DNA of 64,000 nucleotides from an uncultured Pseudophaeobacter sp. (GTDB lineage: Bacteria; Pseudomonadota; Alphaproteobacteria; Rhodobacterales; Rhodobacteraceae). The notes below the pieces were generated by a model that was given only the letters and a program-made list of their open reading frames with translations, made no database searches and had not been told where the DNA came from. Shown piece by piece: positions 27,539 through 37,644 of the stretch; within the stretch, counting starts at the first letter, position 1; each line of letters opens with the position of its first letter. Location: the NCBI GenBank assembly GCA_905479575.1, contig CAJQNB010000007.1:181110-245109 (forward strand). Reading direction: 5' to 3'. A program made the translations under genes and the position numbers.

Positions 27539-27622
27539 AGATTCTCCGCTTCTGTCAGGCCTGTACAAGACGGTTTTGCACCCGGCAGGTCAATTGCAAT
27601 TTCGGCCCTCTGTTGGGCGGCA

Positions 27623-28534
27623 TCAGGGGCGTTGGCGATGCACCGGTGCCCGGCTGAGCAACAAGCCCCCCAGGATCAACCCCAGGGCGGCAAAGAGTTG
27701 CGGCGGGAGGGTCTCGTTGAGCAGCAACGCGCCAAAAAACACTGACCAAACAGGAACTTGATAGTTCACCGTCGACAGAAAGCTGGGGCCGGCGCTGCGC
27801 GCCACCTGGACCAGCAGCACCTGTGCAAATGCAGTGGGAACCAGCCCAAGATAAAGCACAGCCAACAGGGAGCGCCCTTCTGGCAGGCTGGGCAGGCCCT
27901 CTTGCCACAGCGCGGTTGGAACGATCATCACCGCCCCGCAGCTCAGCGCTGCCGCAGAGAGCGAGAGCATATTCACACCGGGGCACAGCCGGGTGATGAT
28001 CGAGCCAATCGCGTAGCACAGCGCCGCCCCCAGACAGGCCAGCCGGGCCAGAGATTCAAAATCACTGCCCGCAGAGGCAAAGGCCTTGAACCCGATCAGT
28101 GTCAGCACGCCGCCAAACCCGATGGCGAAGCCGAGGGTGCGGCGCAGGGTCATGCGCTCTCCGGGCACCAGGAAATGCGCCAGTGGCAGCACAAACAGCG
28201 GCACCACCGCCATGCAGACCCCGGCAAAGCCACTGGCCACGTAGGTTTGCCCCCAGCTGAGCAGGGAAAAGGGCAGCGCATTGCTGAAGAAACCCATCCC
28301 CAGCGCACAAAGCCAGACAGTGCGTCCGTGGCGGGTGTTGAGCGAGGGCAGCTCAATCCGCATTATGGCGGTGATGAGCAACAGGGCGAGCGCACCGACC
28401 GTGATCCGTGTTGCGGCAATTGTCATCGGCGCGAATCCGTCCAGCGCGATGGAGACCGCCATAAAGGAGGACCCCCAGATCAGGCCGAGGATAAGTAGTT
28501 TGATCCAGTTGATGGCGCCAATGGTGTTGCTCAT
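27623..28534 (-). CDS. EamA/DMT family transporter (paralogue 2)
   Basis: A 303-residue paralogue of the gene downstream. LGLIWGSSFMAVSIALDGFAP and LPFSLLSWGQTYVASGFAGV align directly with the neighbour, and both end with a conserved LNYQVP/TVNYQVPVW block in the last repeat. ATG 28534 has AGGA at a suitable distance, so the longer frame to 28570 is not used. The pair most likely arose by tandem duplication followed by divergence. It lies downstream of the ilvC terminator. Confidence 0.9.
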   Translation of the reverse strand: MSNTIGAINWIKLLILGLIWGSSFMAVSIALDGFAPMTIAATRITVGALALLLITAIMRIELPSLNTRHGRTVWLCALGMGFFSNALPFSLLSWGQTYVASGFAGVCMAVVPLFVLPLAHFLVPGERMTLRRTLGFAIGFGGVLTLIGFKAFASAGSDFESLARLACLGAALCYAIGSIITRLCPGVNMLSLSAAALSCGAVMIVPTALWQEGLPSLPEGRSLLAVLYLGLVPTAFAQVLLVQVARSAGPSFLSTVNYQVPVWSVFFGALLLNETLPPQLFAALGLILGGLLLSRAPVHRQRP

Positions 28535-28646
28535 CTGAAATTTCCTGTTGCGCTGGGGAGGGGGCGCCATCCGGGATCAGGCGGCGCCAAAAAGTTCGGG
28601 TCCGGGTACATAGGTTCTGAAAGGTCAGAAATACACCGAAAAATAA

Positions 28647-28672
28647 GGGCGCCCCAATTGCTTGGAGCGCCC
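28647..28672 (-). terminator. Rho-independent terminator of ilvC
   Basis: GGGCGCCCCAA (28647-28657) pairs with TTGGAGCGCCC (28662-28672) with one wobble and a 4-base loop. On the minus strand it is followed by TTATTTTT. Confidence 0.88.
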
Positions 28673-28708
28673 CGTCGTGTTCAGGCTGCGGTCTATGCCG
28701 CGGGCGCC

Positions 28709-29862
<1,154 letters not shown>

Positions 29863-30318
29863 ATGCTTGATGATCTGGATCGGCGCATATTGCGCCATAT
29901 GCAAAGCGACCCGGAACAATCGATTCCGGACCTTGCCGAACGCTTGGGGCTAACCCCGTCACGCCTGTCGCGGCGGCTGGAAAAGCTCCGCGAGGGGAGC
30001 ATTTTGCTGGGCAGCCGGGCGATGATCGACTGGCGCGCCCTTGGCTACACGGTGGAGGTCTCGCTGCGGGTCACCCTGGACAAGACCAACCCGCGCGCCT
30101 TTGACGAATTTATTGCCCAGGCGCGTGACATCCCCGAGGTGCTGGAGATCCAGACTTTTCTGGGCCAGGTTGATGTTCGCCTGTCGGTGATTGCGCGCGA
30201 CATGGGGCACTACCAGCAAATCTATCGCAGCGCCATTCTGACCCTGCCACATATCGCAGATATAGAAGCCTTGATGCATGTGGCCCGGATCAAGAGCAAC
30301 GAAAGCCTGCCATTATGA
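29863..30318 (+). CDS. Lrp/AsnC family regulator 1
   Basis: A 151-residue Lrp/AsnC protein. The N-terminal winged HTH has LDDLDRRILRHMQSDPEQSI followed by AERLGLTPSRLSRRLEKLRE. The C-terminal part is the RAM (ligand-binding) domain, with FIAQARDIPEVLEIQTFLGQVDVRL. ATG 29863 begins at the conserved LDDLDRRIL; the TTG at 29842 is a weak alternative. It overlaps the next Lrp gene by four bases (ATGA), and the two may form hetero-oligomers. Divergence from ilvC suggests amino-acid-responsive control. Confidence 0.92.
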   Translation: MLDDLDRRILRHMQSDPEQSIPDLAERLGLTPSRLSRRLEKLREGSILLGSRAMIDWRALGYTVEVSLRVTLDKTNPRAFDEFIAQARDIPEVLEIQTFLGQVDVRLSVIARDMGHYQQIYRSAILTLPHIADIEALMHVARIKSNESLPL

Positions 30319-30773
30319 CAGATCTGGATGAGATTGATTTTGGCCTGTTAAAGGCCTTGTCGCGTGATGCAAATCAGTCCGCCGGGGCATTGGGGCGCGC
30401 GCTTGGGCTCAGCCAGCCGGCCACCTGGCGTCGGATCAAACGGTTGCAGGAACTGGGCATCCTGTTGGGGCGTCGGCTGGACCTGGACCGCGAGAAACTG
30501 GGCTTTGGCGTCACGGTGTTTCTGGGGGTCAAACTGGGCACCAAAGGCCGCGTCAGCCTGGAAGATTTTGAACGCGCCGTCTGTGCCATCCCCGAAGTCC
30601 AAACCGTGGAGCATGTGCTGGGGCTGTATGACTACCGGTTGCGGGTCACCGCCCGGGATATTGCCGATTTTGAACGGGTGCTGCGTCGCCGGGTCATGCT
30701 TTTGCCCGGGGTCGGCTCTGTGGATGCCAATGTTCTGCTGAGCGAAGAACGCCGCCCCGGCCCATTGGGCTAG
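30315..30773 (+). CDS. Lrp/AsnC family regulator 2
   Basis: A 152-residue Lrp/AsnC protein translated with overlap from its neighbour. The HTH is LDEIDFGLLKALSRDANQSA followed by GRALGLSQPATWRRIKRLQE. The RAM domain contains VCAIPEVQTVEHVLGLYDYRL. Two adjacent Lrp genes with an ATGA overlap imply joint production. The class V aminotransferase begins 134 bases later on the same strand. Confidence 0.92.
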   Translation: MTDLDEIDFGLLKALSRDANQSAGALGRALGLSQPATWRRIKRLQELGILLGRRLDLDREKLGFGVTVFLGVKLGTKGRVSLEDFERAVCAIPEVQTVEHVLGLYDYRLRVTARDIADFERVLRRRVMLLPGVGSVDANVLLSEERRPGPLG

Positions 30774-30907
30774 GTCGTGTTGTCTCGGGAATTTGAAACA
30801 GCTTTTGCGCAGGGCCGGGTTTTCGTGCGACAGCGAATTTAGTATGTCCGCAGGTAACGGTCCGGCGCATAGCGTGCGGGGCAGCGGCAAACAGATCGGA
30901 GACTGCA

Positions 30908-32032
30908 ATGGCACTTTTGGAAACCGTGGACCCTCAGGGGTTGGATGAATTCTCGGTGGTCTTCACCGATCGCTCGCTCAACCATATGTCAAAGAGTTTT
31001 CAGCAGGTGATGCTGGACATCAATGCCTTGTTGAAAGAGGTCTATCAGGCAGATGCGGTAGCCCTGGTGCCCGGTGGCGGCACCTATGCGATGGAAGCGG
31101 TGGCGCGTCAGTTCGCGCGGGGGCAAGAGGTTCTGGTGGTGCGTAATGGCTGGTTTTCCTATCGCTGGAGCCAGATCATTGAAACTGGCGGGCTGACAGC
31201 TGCGACCACGGTGATGAAGGCGCGACAAAGCGGAAATGAGGCCCAGTCGCCCTTTACACCCGCTCCAATCGAGGAGGTCACTGCTGCCATTCACGCGCAA
31301 AAGCCGGGTATCGTCTTTGCCCCACATGTGGAAACTGCTGCTGGGGTGATCCTGCCTGACAGCTATATCGCCGCGATGGCCGAGGCCGCGCACGCGGTCG
31401 GCGCGCTGATGGTGCTGGATTGTATTGCCTCTGGCTGTGCCTGGGTTGATATGCGAGCCAATGGCGTCGATGTGCTGATTTCGGCGCCACAAAAGGGCTG
31501 GAGCGCCTCTCCCTCGGCCGGTTTGGTGATGTTGTCACAAAACGCCCTGGCGCGGCTGGAGGAGACCACATCCGACAGCTTTGCCCTGAACCTGAAACAA
31601 TGGCGTGCCATCATGCAGGCCTATGAAGATGGCGGCCACGCCTATCATGCCACCATGCCCACGGACGCGCTGCAGGCCTTTCGCGATACCATGTTGGAAA
31701 CCAAAGACTACGGGTTTGAAAAACTGCGTCAGGCCCAGTGGCAGCTTGGCAATGAGGTGCGCGCAATGTTGGCCGCAAAGGGGGTCACTTCGGTGGCCGC
31801 CGAGGGCTTTGGCGCTCCGGGGGTCGTGGTCAGCTACACCTCAGATCCCGAAGTGCAAAACGGCAAAAAATTCGCCGCCCTTGGCATGCAGATCGCCGCA
31901 GGCGTACCGCTGCAATGTGATGAACCCACCGAGTTTTGCACCTTCCGCCTGGGGCTGTTTGGCCTCGACAAGCTCTACGATGTCGAGGCGACGCTTGGCC
32001 GTTTGCAAAAGGCGGTAGATCAGGTGCTCTGA
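30908..32032 (+). CDS. Class V aminotransferase (alanine/serine-glyoxylate type)
   Basis: A 374-residue PLP enzyme of fold type I, class V. The Schiff-base lysine is K196 in ISAPQKGWSASPSAG, and D171 (MVLDCIASG) would hold the pyridine nitrogen. The glycine-rich ALVPGGGTYAMEAVARQF binds the cofactor phosphate. This points to the alanine-glyoxylate / serine-glyoxylate / 2-aminoethylphosphonate-like group, but substrate cannot be chosen. GGAG lies upstream of ATG 30908. The two Lrp genes just before it could be its regulators. Confidence 0.88.
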   Translation: MALLETVDPQGLDEFSVVFTDRSLNHMSKSFQQVMLDINALLKEVYQADAVALVPGGGTYAMEAVARQFARGQEVLVVRNGWFSYRWSQIIETGGLTAATTVMKARQSGNEAQSPFTPAPIEEVTAAIHAQKPGIVFAPHVETAAGVILPDSYIAAMAEAAHAVGALMVLDCIASGCAWVDMRANGVDVLISAPQKGWSASPSAGLVMLSQNALARLEETTSDSFALNLKQWRAIMQAYEDGGHAYHATMPTDALQAFRDTMLETKDYGFEKLRQAQWQLGNEVRAMLAAKGVTSVAAEGFGAPGVVVSYTSDPEVQNGKKFAALGMQIAAGVPLQCDEPTEFCTFRLGLFGLDKLYDVEATLGRLQKAVDQVL

Positions 32033-32098
32033 AGGTGCCCTGACCCGGGCTACTTTCTGCGCAGGGCGGGCTGGCCAGTGGTTTTCGCGGGCCGCCCC

Positions 32099-32131
32099 TT
32101 TCATCTTGCCTTAAATACCTTCGCCGAAGGC
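32099..32131. repeat. Dispersed hairpin repeat (second copy, inverted)
   Basis: On the minus strand this reads GCCTTCGGCGAAGG then TATTTAAGGCAAGATGAA, a near match to 8117-8148. It lies between convergent genes. Confidence 0.7.
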
Positions 32132-32132
32132 A

Positions 32133-32158
32133 CCGGTTTTCCCATTTGGGAAAACCGG
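32133..32158. terminator. Bidirectional hairpin between convergent genes
   Basis: CCGGTTTTCCC (32133-32143) and GGGAAAACCGG (32148-32158) form a perfect 11-bp stem with loop ATTT, between the aminotransferase and the UbiH-like gene. Confidence 0.8.
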
Positions 32159-32161
32159 GTT

Positions 32162-33358
32162 CTATTTTACCCCCAGTCCCATCTGCATCAGGGTTTTGCG
32201 TACGGGCGCCAGGGAATAGAGCGCGTTGAGGCCAAAGGCGCGCAAATCCCGCAGGGGGCGCGCCTCGATCATCGAACTGCGGTTGAGCAGGTCGATGCCT
32301 TTCACCCGCAGCATGATCTCATTGTGACGCGCCTTGTGATAGGCGCTCAGCATCTGTGCGTCCCCCAGACCCTCAGGGCGGGTCTCCGCCAGCTCCAGCA
32401 ATACGCGCAGATCGCCCAGTGACATATTCAGGCCCTGGGCACCAATTGGCGGCACCACATGGGCGGCTTCGGCCATCAGCGCCAGGCGTTGGCCATCCAT
32501 ACGCGCGGCGGATTGGCTGATGATTGGCCAGATACTGCGGCGCGAGGCCAGGGTCAGGTCGCCAAACAGCCCACAGCTGCGTCTTGTCATTTCCGCCTCA
32601 AACACCTGCGGCGCCTGCGCCAGCAGCTCTTCGGCGCGCGGGCCGCGCTCCATCCAGACCACCGCAGAGGAGGGTTTGCCCTGATAATCCGGCAGCGGCA
32701 CCAGGGTGAAAGGGCCGCCAGAGCGGTGGATTTCGGTGGAGACATTGTCGTGCGGCACTGGGTGGGTAACGGCAAAGGCCAATGCTTTTTGCCCATAACG
32801 GGTGGTTTTTACCGGAATGCCTGCGGCGTCGCGCATTGGCGAGGAACGCCCATCACAGGCGACAACCAGCTTGGCGCGGATTTGATCGCCATCGCTCAGG
32901 GTGACCCGAGCCTCATGGTTGCGGGTGAACAGCGATTTTGTGCCAGTGCCGGCGCGAAACTCCACATTTGGAAGCGCCGCAATCTGGGCCAGTATTTCGC
33001 GTCGCAGCAACCAGTTGGGCAGGTTCCAGCCAAAGGGCATTTGCGAAATATCAGCGGCGTTGAAATCCTTGATCACCCGGGGTTCCGGTTCGGCGCCGCC
33101 CGCATCAACGATACGCATGATCTGCAAGGGGGCCGCATGATCCGCCAGTTGCTCCCAAAGGCCAAACCGCTGCAACAGCGCCTGCGCCGGTTGCAAAAAG
33201 GCAGTGGTGCGCAGATCAGACCCCGCAGCATCGCGTGTGGTCACCGGCGGGGTCGGGTCTACACAGATCACCTTGAACCCGGCGGCCCCAAATGCTGCCG
33301 CTGCCGTTAGTCCGGCGACACCGCCACCGGAAACCAGAATGTCACATGTTTCAGCCAT
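32162..33358 (-). CDS. UbiH/UbiF/Coq6 family FAD-dependent hydroxylase
   Basis: A 398-residue class A flavin monooxygenase of the ubiquinone-biosynthesis type. The N-terminal dinucleotide motif is CDILVSGGGVAGLTAAAAFG. The DG motif is VVACDGRSSPMRDAAGI and the second FAD motif is LMAEAAHVVPPIGAQGLNMS. These position it with enzymes that hydroxylate the ring of ubiquinone precursors. Several paralogues with different ring positions exist in related genomes, so I do not name it UbiH, UbiF or UbiI. ATG 33358 gives the usual length. Confidence 0.9.
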   Translation of the reverse strand: MAETCDILVSGGGVAGLTAAAAFGAAGFKVICVDPTPPVTTRDAAGSDLRTTAFLQPAQALLQRFGLWEQLADHAAPLQIMRIVDAGGAEPEPRVIKDFNAADISQMPFGWNLPNWLLRREILAQIAALPNVEFRAGTGTKSLFTRNHEARVTLSDGDQIRAKLVVACDGRSSPMRDAAGIPVKTTRYGQKALAFAVTHPVPHDNVSTEIHRSGGPFTLVPLPDYQGKPSSAVVWMERGPRAEELLAQAPQVFEAEMTRRSCGLFGDLTLASRRSIWPIISQSAARMDGQRLALMAEAAHVVPPIGAQGLNMSLGDLRVLLELAETRPEGLGDAQMLSAYHKARHNEIMLRVKGIDLLNRSSMIEARPLRDLRAFGLNALYSLAPVRKTLMQMGLGVK

Positions 33359-33456
33359 TGCCCTGCCTTTCGTCTCTCTTCCTCAGATAGGGCCGAGGCC
33401 AGGGCAATGACAAGCGGCATGTGGTCCCAGTGGCCACCTTGGGCCGAGTTTGGCCA

Positions 33457-33708
33457 CTAGCCGCGCGAAATGGCGATAAGCAGGGTAAACATCACCGGCA
33501 CAAGCGCCACTGCCGGCAGGTAGAGACCGGGGATGCCAAACAACAGGATCGAGCTGCCCCAGAGGCAGATCAGAATGGCCAGGGCATAGTAGAAATTCTC
33601 TTCCTCTCCATAGGCCACTTCTTTTGAAATCCGCCCCAGCAGGGGAATGGCAAAGAGGAAACGTTGCCACAGAGGCAGACGGTCAGGGAGAGTATAGGCA
33701 AGGGCCAT
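33457..33708 (-). CDS. Small inner-membrane protein
   Basis: An 83-residue protein with a short cytoplasmic N-terminus (MALAYTLPDRLPLWQRFLFA) and two hydrophobic segments, about residues 40-58 and 62-80. The LLGRISKEVAYGEEENFYYA segment looks conserved rather than random, and the third-position base use is coding-like. No family that I can name. It stands between the UbiH-like gene and the HAD phosphatase on the same strand, 98 bases from the former. Confidence 0.65.
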   Translation of the reverse strand: MALAYTLPDRLPLWQRFLFAIPLLGRISKEVAYGEEENFYYALAILICLWGSSILLFGIPGLYLPAVALVPVMFTLLIAISRG

Positions 33709-33843
33709 GCGCGCGATCCTTTAGGGTTGTTATCGCTGCCTATGTAGGGCCTTTGGGGGCAGAATTTGAGACCAGTTTGCCGGTCTTTTACCGGTCTTCC
33801 TGCGACAGAGTGTCCCCGTTTTGCGGGCGTGGGCCGGGCCTGT

Positions 33844-34500
33844 TTACAGGATCTTGGCGAGGAACCCGGCCAGGTCATCGGTGTGATGGTGAATGTGGCT
33901 GCGCGCCTCAGCCTGGCCAAGCGCTTCTGGCGCCACATGGACAGTGCGCATCCCCATCGCATGAGGGGCCGAGAGATTGCGGGGGTCGTCTTCGAACATG
34001 GCGGCGGTTTCGGCGTGAATGCCTGCCTTGTCAAACACCATGTCAAAGGCGGCGCGCTCGGGCTTGGGGCGGTAATCGGCATGTTCCACACCAAAAATCC
34101 CGTCAAACAGCCCCGACAGCCCACGTGCGGCCAGCACCCGTTCAGCATAGGGGGCGCTGCCATTGGTATAGACAATACGTTTGCCGGGCAGCGCCTTGAT
34201 ACAGGCGGCCAGTTCCGGGTCTTTGGGCAGATGATCCATTGAAATGTCATGGACTGCCTCAAGATAGGGCACAGGGTCCATATCATGTTCGCGCATCAGC
34301 CCTGCCAGGGTGGTGCCATGCTCTTGCCAATAGCTGCTGCGCAGATGGTCTGCTTCTGCCTTGTCGACCCCCAGCTCTGCCATGACATAGTTGGTCATCT
34401 TGACCTCGATCTGATCAAACAGTCGGGCCGAAGGGTGATAAAGTGTGTTGTCCAGGTCAAAGACCCAGTGGCGCACATGAGAGAAAGCTTTTTTGACCAT
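33844..34500 (-). CDS. HAD-family pyrimidine 5'-nucleotidase-like phosphatase
   Basis: A 218-residue HAD hydrolase, subfamily IA, of the SDT1/pyrimidine 5'-nucleotidase type. Motif I is VFDLDNTLYHP (nucleophile and acid Asp), motif II IVYTNGSAPYA, motif III the Lys in DYRPKPER, and motif IV MFEDDPRNL. The expected reaction is dephosphorylation of UMP/CMP or another small phosphate ester. ATG 34500 has AGGTG upstream. GTG 34509 is an alternative. It is divergent from the GntR gene. Confidence 0.88.
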   Translation of the reverse strand: MVKKAFSHVRHWVFDLDNTLYHPSARLFDQIEVKMTNYVMAELGVDKAEADHLRSSYWQEHGTTLAGLMREHDMDPVPYLEAVHDISMDHLPKDPELAACIKALPGKRIVYTNGSAPYAERVLAARGLSGLFDGIFGVEHADYRPKPERAAFDMVFDKAGIHAETAAMFEDDPRNLSAPHAMGMRTVHVAPEALGQAEARSHIHHHTDDLAGFLAKIL

Positions 34501-34670
34501 GGGCAGCACCTAGGCAGACTGGAATTGTTTTGCAATGAGGATTTGACGTAGACCGGGTGAAATTGCTTTGGCTTCTTTTGTCGTATTCTGGCCCCAAAAA
34601 TCTGGCAAAGGCTTGATTGCCAAGGCGTGAGCTGTAGGAATACAGACCTACCATTTGAATGGGACAGCAG

Positions 34671-35324
34671 ATGAACCAGAGCCGCAACACCCAGAAAGAC
34701 GCCTATTCTCTCATTCTGGAAGCCATTGACGTGGGGGTCTACAAACCGGGGGATCGCCTGGTGGAAAGCGACCTTGCGGAACGGCTTGGGGTGTCTCGCA
34801 CCCCGATCCGCGAAGCCCTGCAGCGGCTGGAAACCCAGTCTTTGCTGGAGCGGGACGGGCGTTCACTGATCGTGGCCTCGCTGGATCACAATCAGATGGC
34901 CGAGCTGTATATGGTGCGCCGCGAGTTGGAGGGGCTGGCAGCCAGCCTGGCTGCGCGTCATGCCACCGAAGAAGAAGTGCGGGTGCTGAAAGACATGGTG
35001 CGTGAGGATGACGCACTGGTTGATAAACCTGCAGATCTGGCCAAGGCCAACCGGCGCTTTCACGAACAGATCCATCTTGCCTCTCACAACCGCTACCTGG
35101 TGCAGCAACTCAATCTGGTGCATCGCTCCATGGCGCTTATGGCCACCACCTCTTTGGCGGCAGAAGGGCGGGGAGAAATCGCTCAGACAGAACACAAAAA
35201 AATTGTTGCCGCGATTGAGGCGCGCGATGAAAAGGCCGCAGGTCAGGCGCTGAAGGATCATATCTCGGTGGCCTTTATGACCCGGTTGAAACAGGATGCG
35301 GGGGACCGTGGCCAGGGACGCTAG
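34671..35324 (+). CDS. GntR/FadR-family transcriptional regulator (FCD domain)
   Basis: A 217-residue GntR regulator. The winged HTH is ESDLAERLGVSRTPIREALQ within residues about 10-75. The all-helical FCD effector domain follows, with RRFHEQIHLASHNRYLVQQL and EHKKIVAAIEARD containing the Asp/His residues that bind a metal in many members. ATG 34671 has GGGA upstream; ATG 34659 is possible. FCD proteins usually sense carboxylic acids. No neighbouring target pathway is evident. Confidence 0.9.
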   Translation: MNQSRNTQKDAYSLILEAIDVGVYKPGDRLVESDLAERLGVSRTPIREALQRLETQSLLERDGRSLIVASLDHNQMAELYMVRRELEGLAASLAARHATEEEVRVLKDMVREDDALVDKPADLAKANRRFHEQIHLASHNRYLVQQLNLVHRSMALMATTSLAAEGRGEIAQTEHKKIVAAIEARDEKAAGQALKDHISVAFMTRLKQDAGDRGQGR

Positions 35325-35402
35325 CAGTCACCGCGCCATACCAGCTTCAGGTCTTAGAGATCCGGCATTGCGGCTGTGAAAAGCTACTGCCCCGCCGGCT
35401 TT

Positions 35403-35463
35403 GGACCCGTCTGATTTAGGCCTGTTTGGTTTAGGCCCGTCTGATTTAGGCCCGCCTGCTATG
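35403..35463. repeat. Imperfect 15-base tandem repeat
   Basis: About four units of the type GGCCCGTCTGATTTA: 35403-35418, 35419-35433, 35434-35448, 35449-35463. The array lies at the 3' end of the glycosyltransferase gene and in the gap to the GntR gene, so it may be a source of length variation. Confidence 0.75.
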
Positions 35464-37525
35464 GGTCTTGTTCCGAAGCGACGTGTTCCTGCGCGTGGCG
35501 ATCCGGGGGATGCATGCCGTGACTGGTTTTGTCCCAAAAGAACGGATTATAGAGCAGCTCATAAAGCGCTTTATAAACCGCGATCGGCCCCATCAGATAG
35601 TAAAGCGGCAAAATCGGCACCCAGAGCGCAAGCCGGGGGCGACCGGAGGCAAAAGCGCCACATGCAGCTATGCCCATGCCCAGAGCTTCAAAGCTGATCA
35701 GGGATGAGACGCCAAGAAACAGGAGCATATCCGGCAGCACAGCCGTGCTGGGATGTGGAAGACCCAGGAACACCAACCAATAGGTCCACAGGAACGGCGC
35801 CAGTAGAAACTGGCCGATAGTGCCCAAGAAAAAGGCCTGAAAGCCAAGAAAACCGCGCCAGCCCAGTCCCCGTGCAAGATGTAGCGGTTGCCGCATATGG
35901 ACCAGATAGGTGGCCATAAATCCCTTGAGCCAGCGAGAGCGCTGACGCACCCAGGGGGCTATATGGCAGCTGGCTTCTTCATAGGTGGCGGTGGCAAGCA
36001 TCTGGGTGCGATAGCCAGCACGATACAGGCGAACGCCAAGGTCGGCGTCTTCGGTGACATTATGGGCATCCCATCCCCCCAGTTTGTCCAGCACAGCCCG
36101 GCGCACAAACATGGTGGTTCCGCCCAAAGGCACCACCAGCCCAAGCCGGGCAATGCCCGGCAAAACAATGCGAAACCAGCTGGCATACTCCAGGGTGAAG
36201 CAGCGTGAAATCAGATTGGCGCGCGGGTTGTAATAGTCCAGAACCCCTTGAAAGCAGGCCACCTCGGGTGAGGCTGCGGCAAAGGCTGCGGCCACTTTTT
36301 GTAATTGATCCGGTTGTGGTGCGTCCTCGGCGTCCCAGACCCCGACAATCTCACCTTGGCAAAAGTTCAGCGCATAGTTCATCGCCCGCGGCTTGGTGCG
36401 CAGCTCGCCCCAGGCGGGGACCTCAATGGCTGAGATCCAGGGCGGCAAAGTTGCCTCTGAAATGGTTTGCTGAGTGAGGCTGTCGCCTGCTTCCAGAACC
36501 AATAAGACCTCCATTCGGTCCTGCGGGTAGGTGAGGCGCGCCAGCCGTTTGAGCAATGCCGAGCTGATGGCGGATTCTTTGTAGAGCGGCACCAGGACCG
36601 AGATCTTTGGCAGGTGCTCTGGGGGCTGTTTCTGTGGATGGTGCAGCGGCAGCGATGCTGGGCCGCTGTTCAGCTTTGGAACAAGATGCGCGACAAGGCC
36701 GCAGAGCTTTAAACCCGTGAACATCAGCAGAAAAAGCAGCGCAGCGCCGCAGCAAAAGGAGAAGACCGTTAGCGGGAACAGTACCGAGAGGCAGAGAAAC
36801 GCGGAGACAGGCAGCAGTTGCTTTAAGCGCTTGGAGTGCTGGAACAGCGTTCTGCTGCTGAGGTCGGGGGCGATACTGTTGCTTGCCTGCCGGGCCATTG
36901 CTGTTTTGAAATGGGCCTGCAACAGGGGGGAGATCTGCGCTGCCGGAGCGAGAACGGGTATGAAGGGGCCAAAACAGGCGCTCAGGGTTTGTCGCTGGCT
37001 CTCGGCTTCTGCAGCGGAGGCAAAGGCAATGGCGATGGTATCACCGAGTTGCACCCAGGGAATCGCGCAGTGACGCAGCCAGAAACTGGCGGGCATCCGG
37101 TTTAGCAGGGGGGCGCTGGGCCTGTGTTTACTGAGATCCACAGACCGCAGGGCCAGCGCCTCGGCACGGAAAACCCCGGCGACAGACTGCGACGCAGCGC
37201 GATCTTCTTGGTGCGCCGGGTGATCTCCCCGCGTGACGGCACCGGATGCAGGTGCGGCTAAGGGGGCGGTCGTTTGCGCTCCGGGGGGCGCTTGCCGCCT
37301 CAATTTGGTCGCAGCGGGCGTTCCGGGGGGCGAAGATTTCGAACAGGTTTCAAAGACAGGAAGCGGCTCTTCGCGCCGTTGTTTTTGCCCGCGAAGGTAA
37401 ACTTGTCGCGCGCTTTCCTGCGCTGTATTTTTTGGGTCGGCCAATACAGAGGACGCAGCGCCCGGCTGGGTAATCCAGATAGGGCGGCGAAGACGTTTAA
37501 AGCCGCGAGACTGCAAACCGCGCAT
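35459..37525 (-). CDS. Membrane glycosyltransferase family 2 with N-terminal MshEN-like domain
   Basis: A processive-type GT2 of about 688 residues. After a Pro/Ala/Gln-rich N-terminal region, residues about 140-215 (SFWLRHCAIPWVQLGDTIAI) resemble the T2SSE/MshEN N-terminal domain seen in XagB-like enzymes. Two membrane segments precede the catalytic domain, which has VLVPLYKESA, VWDAEDAPQPDQ, TEDADLGVRLYRAGYRT and QRSRWLKG; four or five membrane segments follow. It probably makes an exopolysaccharide. The frame is open to 37603 but crosses the carA terminator, so I start at ATG 37525. A CtrA-like box lies upstream. Confidence 0.85.
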   Translation of the reverse strand: MRGLQSRGFKRLRRPIWITQPGAASSVLADPKNTAQESARQVYLRGQKQRREEPLPVFETCSKSSPPGTPAATKLRRQAPPGAQTTAPLAAPASGAVTRGDHPAHQEDRAASQSVAGVFRAEALALRSVDLSKHRPSAPLLNRMPASFWLRHCAIPWVQLGDTIAIAFASAAEAESQRQTLSACFGPFIPVLAPAAQISPLLQAHFKTAMARQASNSIAPDLSSRTLFQHSKRLKQLLPVSAFLCLSVLFPLTVFSFCCGAALLFLLMFTGLKLCGLVAHLVPKLNSGPASLPLHHPQKQPPEHLPKISVLVPLYKESAISSALLKRLARLTYPQDRMEVLLVLEAGDSLTQQTISEATLPPWISAIEVPAWGELRTKPRAMNYALNFCQGEIVGVWDAEDAPQPDQLQKVAAAFAAASPEVACFQGVLDYYNPRANLISRCFTLEYASWFRIVLPGIARLGLVVPLGGTTMFVRRAVLDKLGGWDAHNVTEDADLGVRLYRAGYRTQMLATATYEEASCHIAPWVRQRSRWLKGFMATYLVHMRQPLHLARGLGWRGFLGFQAFFLGTIGQFLLAPFLWTYWLVFLGLPHPSTAVLPDMLLFLGVSSLISFEALGMGIAACGAFASGRPRLALWVPILPLYYLMGPIAVYKALYELLYNPFFWDKTSHGMHPPDRHAQEHVASEQDP

Positions 37526-37545
37526 TCGATCACTCAAAACAAAAA

Positions 37546-37570
37546 CCCCAGATGCATTGCGCATCTGAGG
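37546..37570 (-). terminator. Rho-independent terminator of carA
   Basis: CCCCAGATGC (37546-37555) pairs with GCATCTGAGG (37561-37570), with loop ATTGC. Read on the minus strand it is followed by TTTTTGTTTT, 75 bases after the carA stop. Confidence 0.85.
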
Positions 37571-37584
37571 CTGAAGAGGGTGGC

Positions 37585-37599
37585 TTAACAGTGTGTTAA
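37585..37599. promoter_or_regulatory. CtrA-like binding site
   Basis: TTAA (37585-37588), a 7-base spacer and TTAA (37596-37599) fit the CtrA consensus TTAA-N7-TTAA. A near match (TTAA-N7-TTAT) lies at 37622-37636. Both lie just upstream of the glycosyltransferase start on the minus strand. Confidence 0.6.
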
Positions 37600-37644
37600 C
37601 CACAATATCCGTGTCGCGGTTTTAACCGGGAATTATTAGACTCT

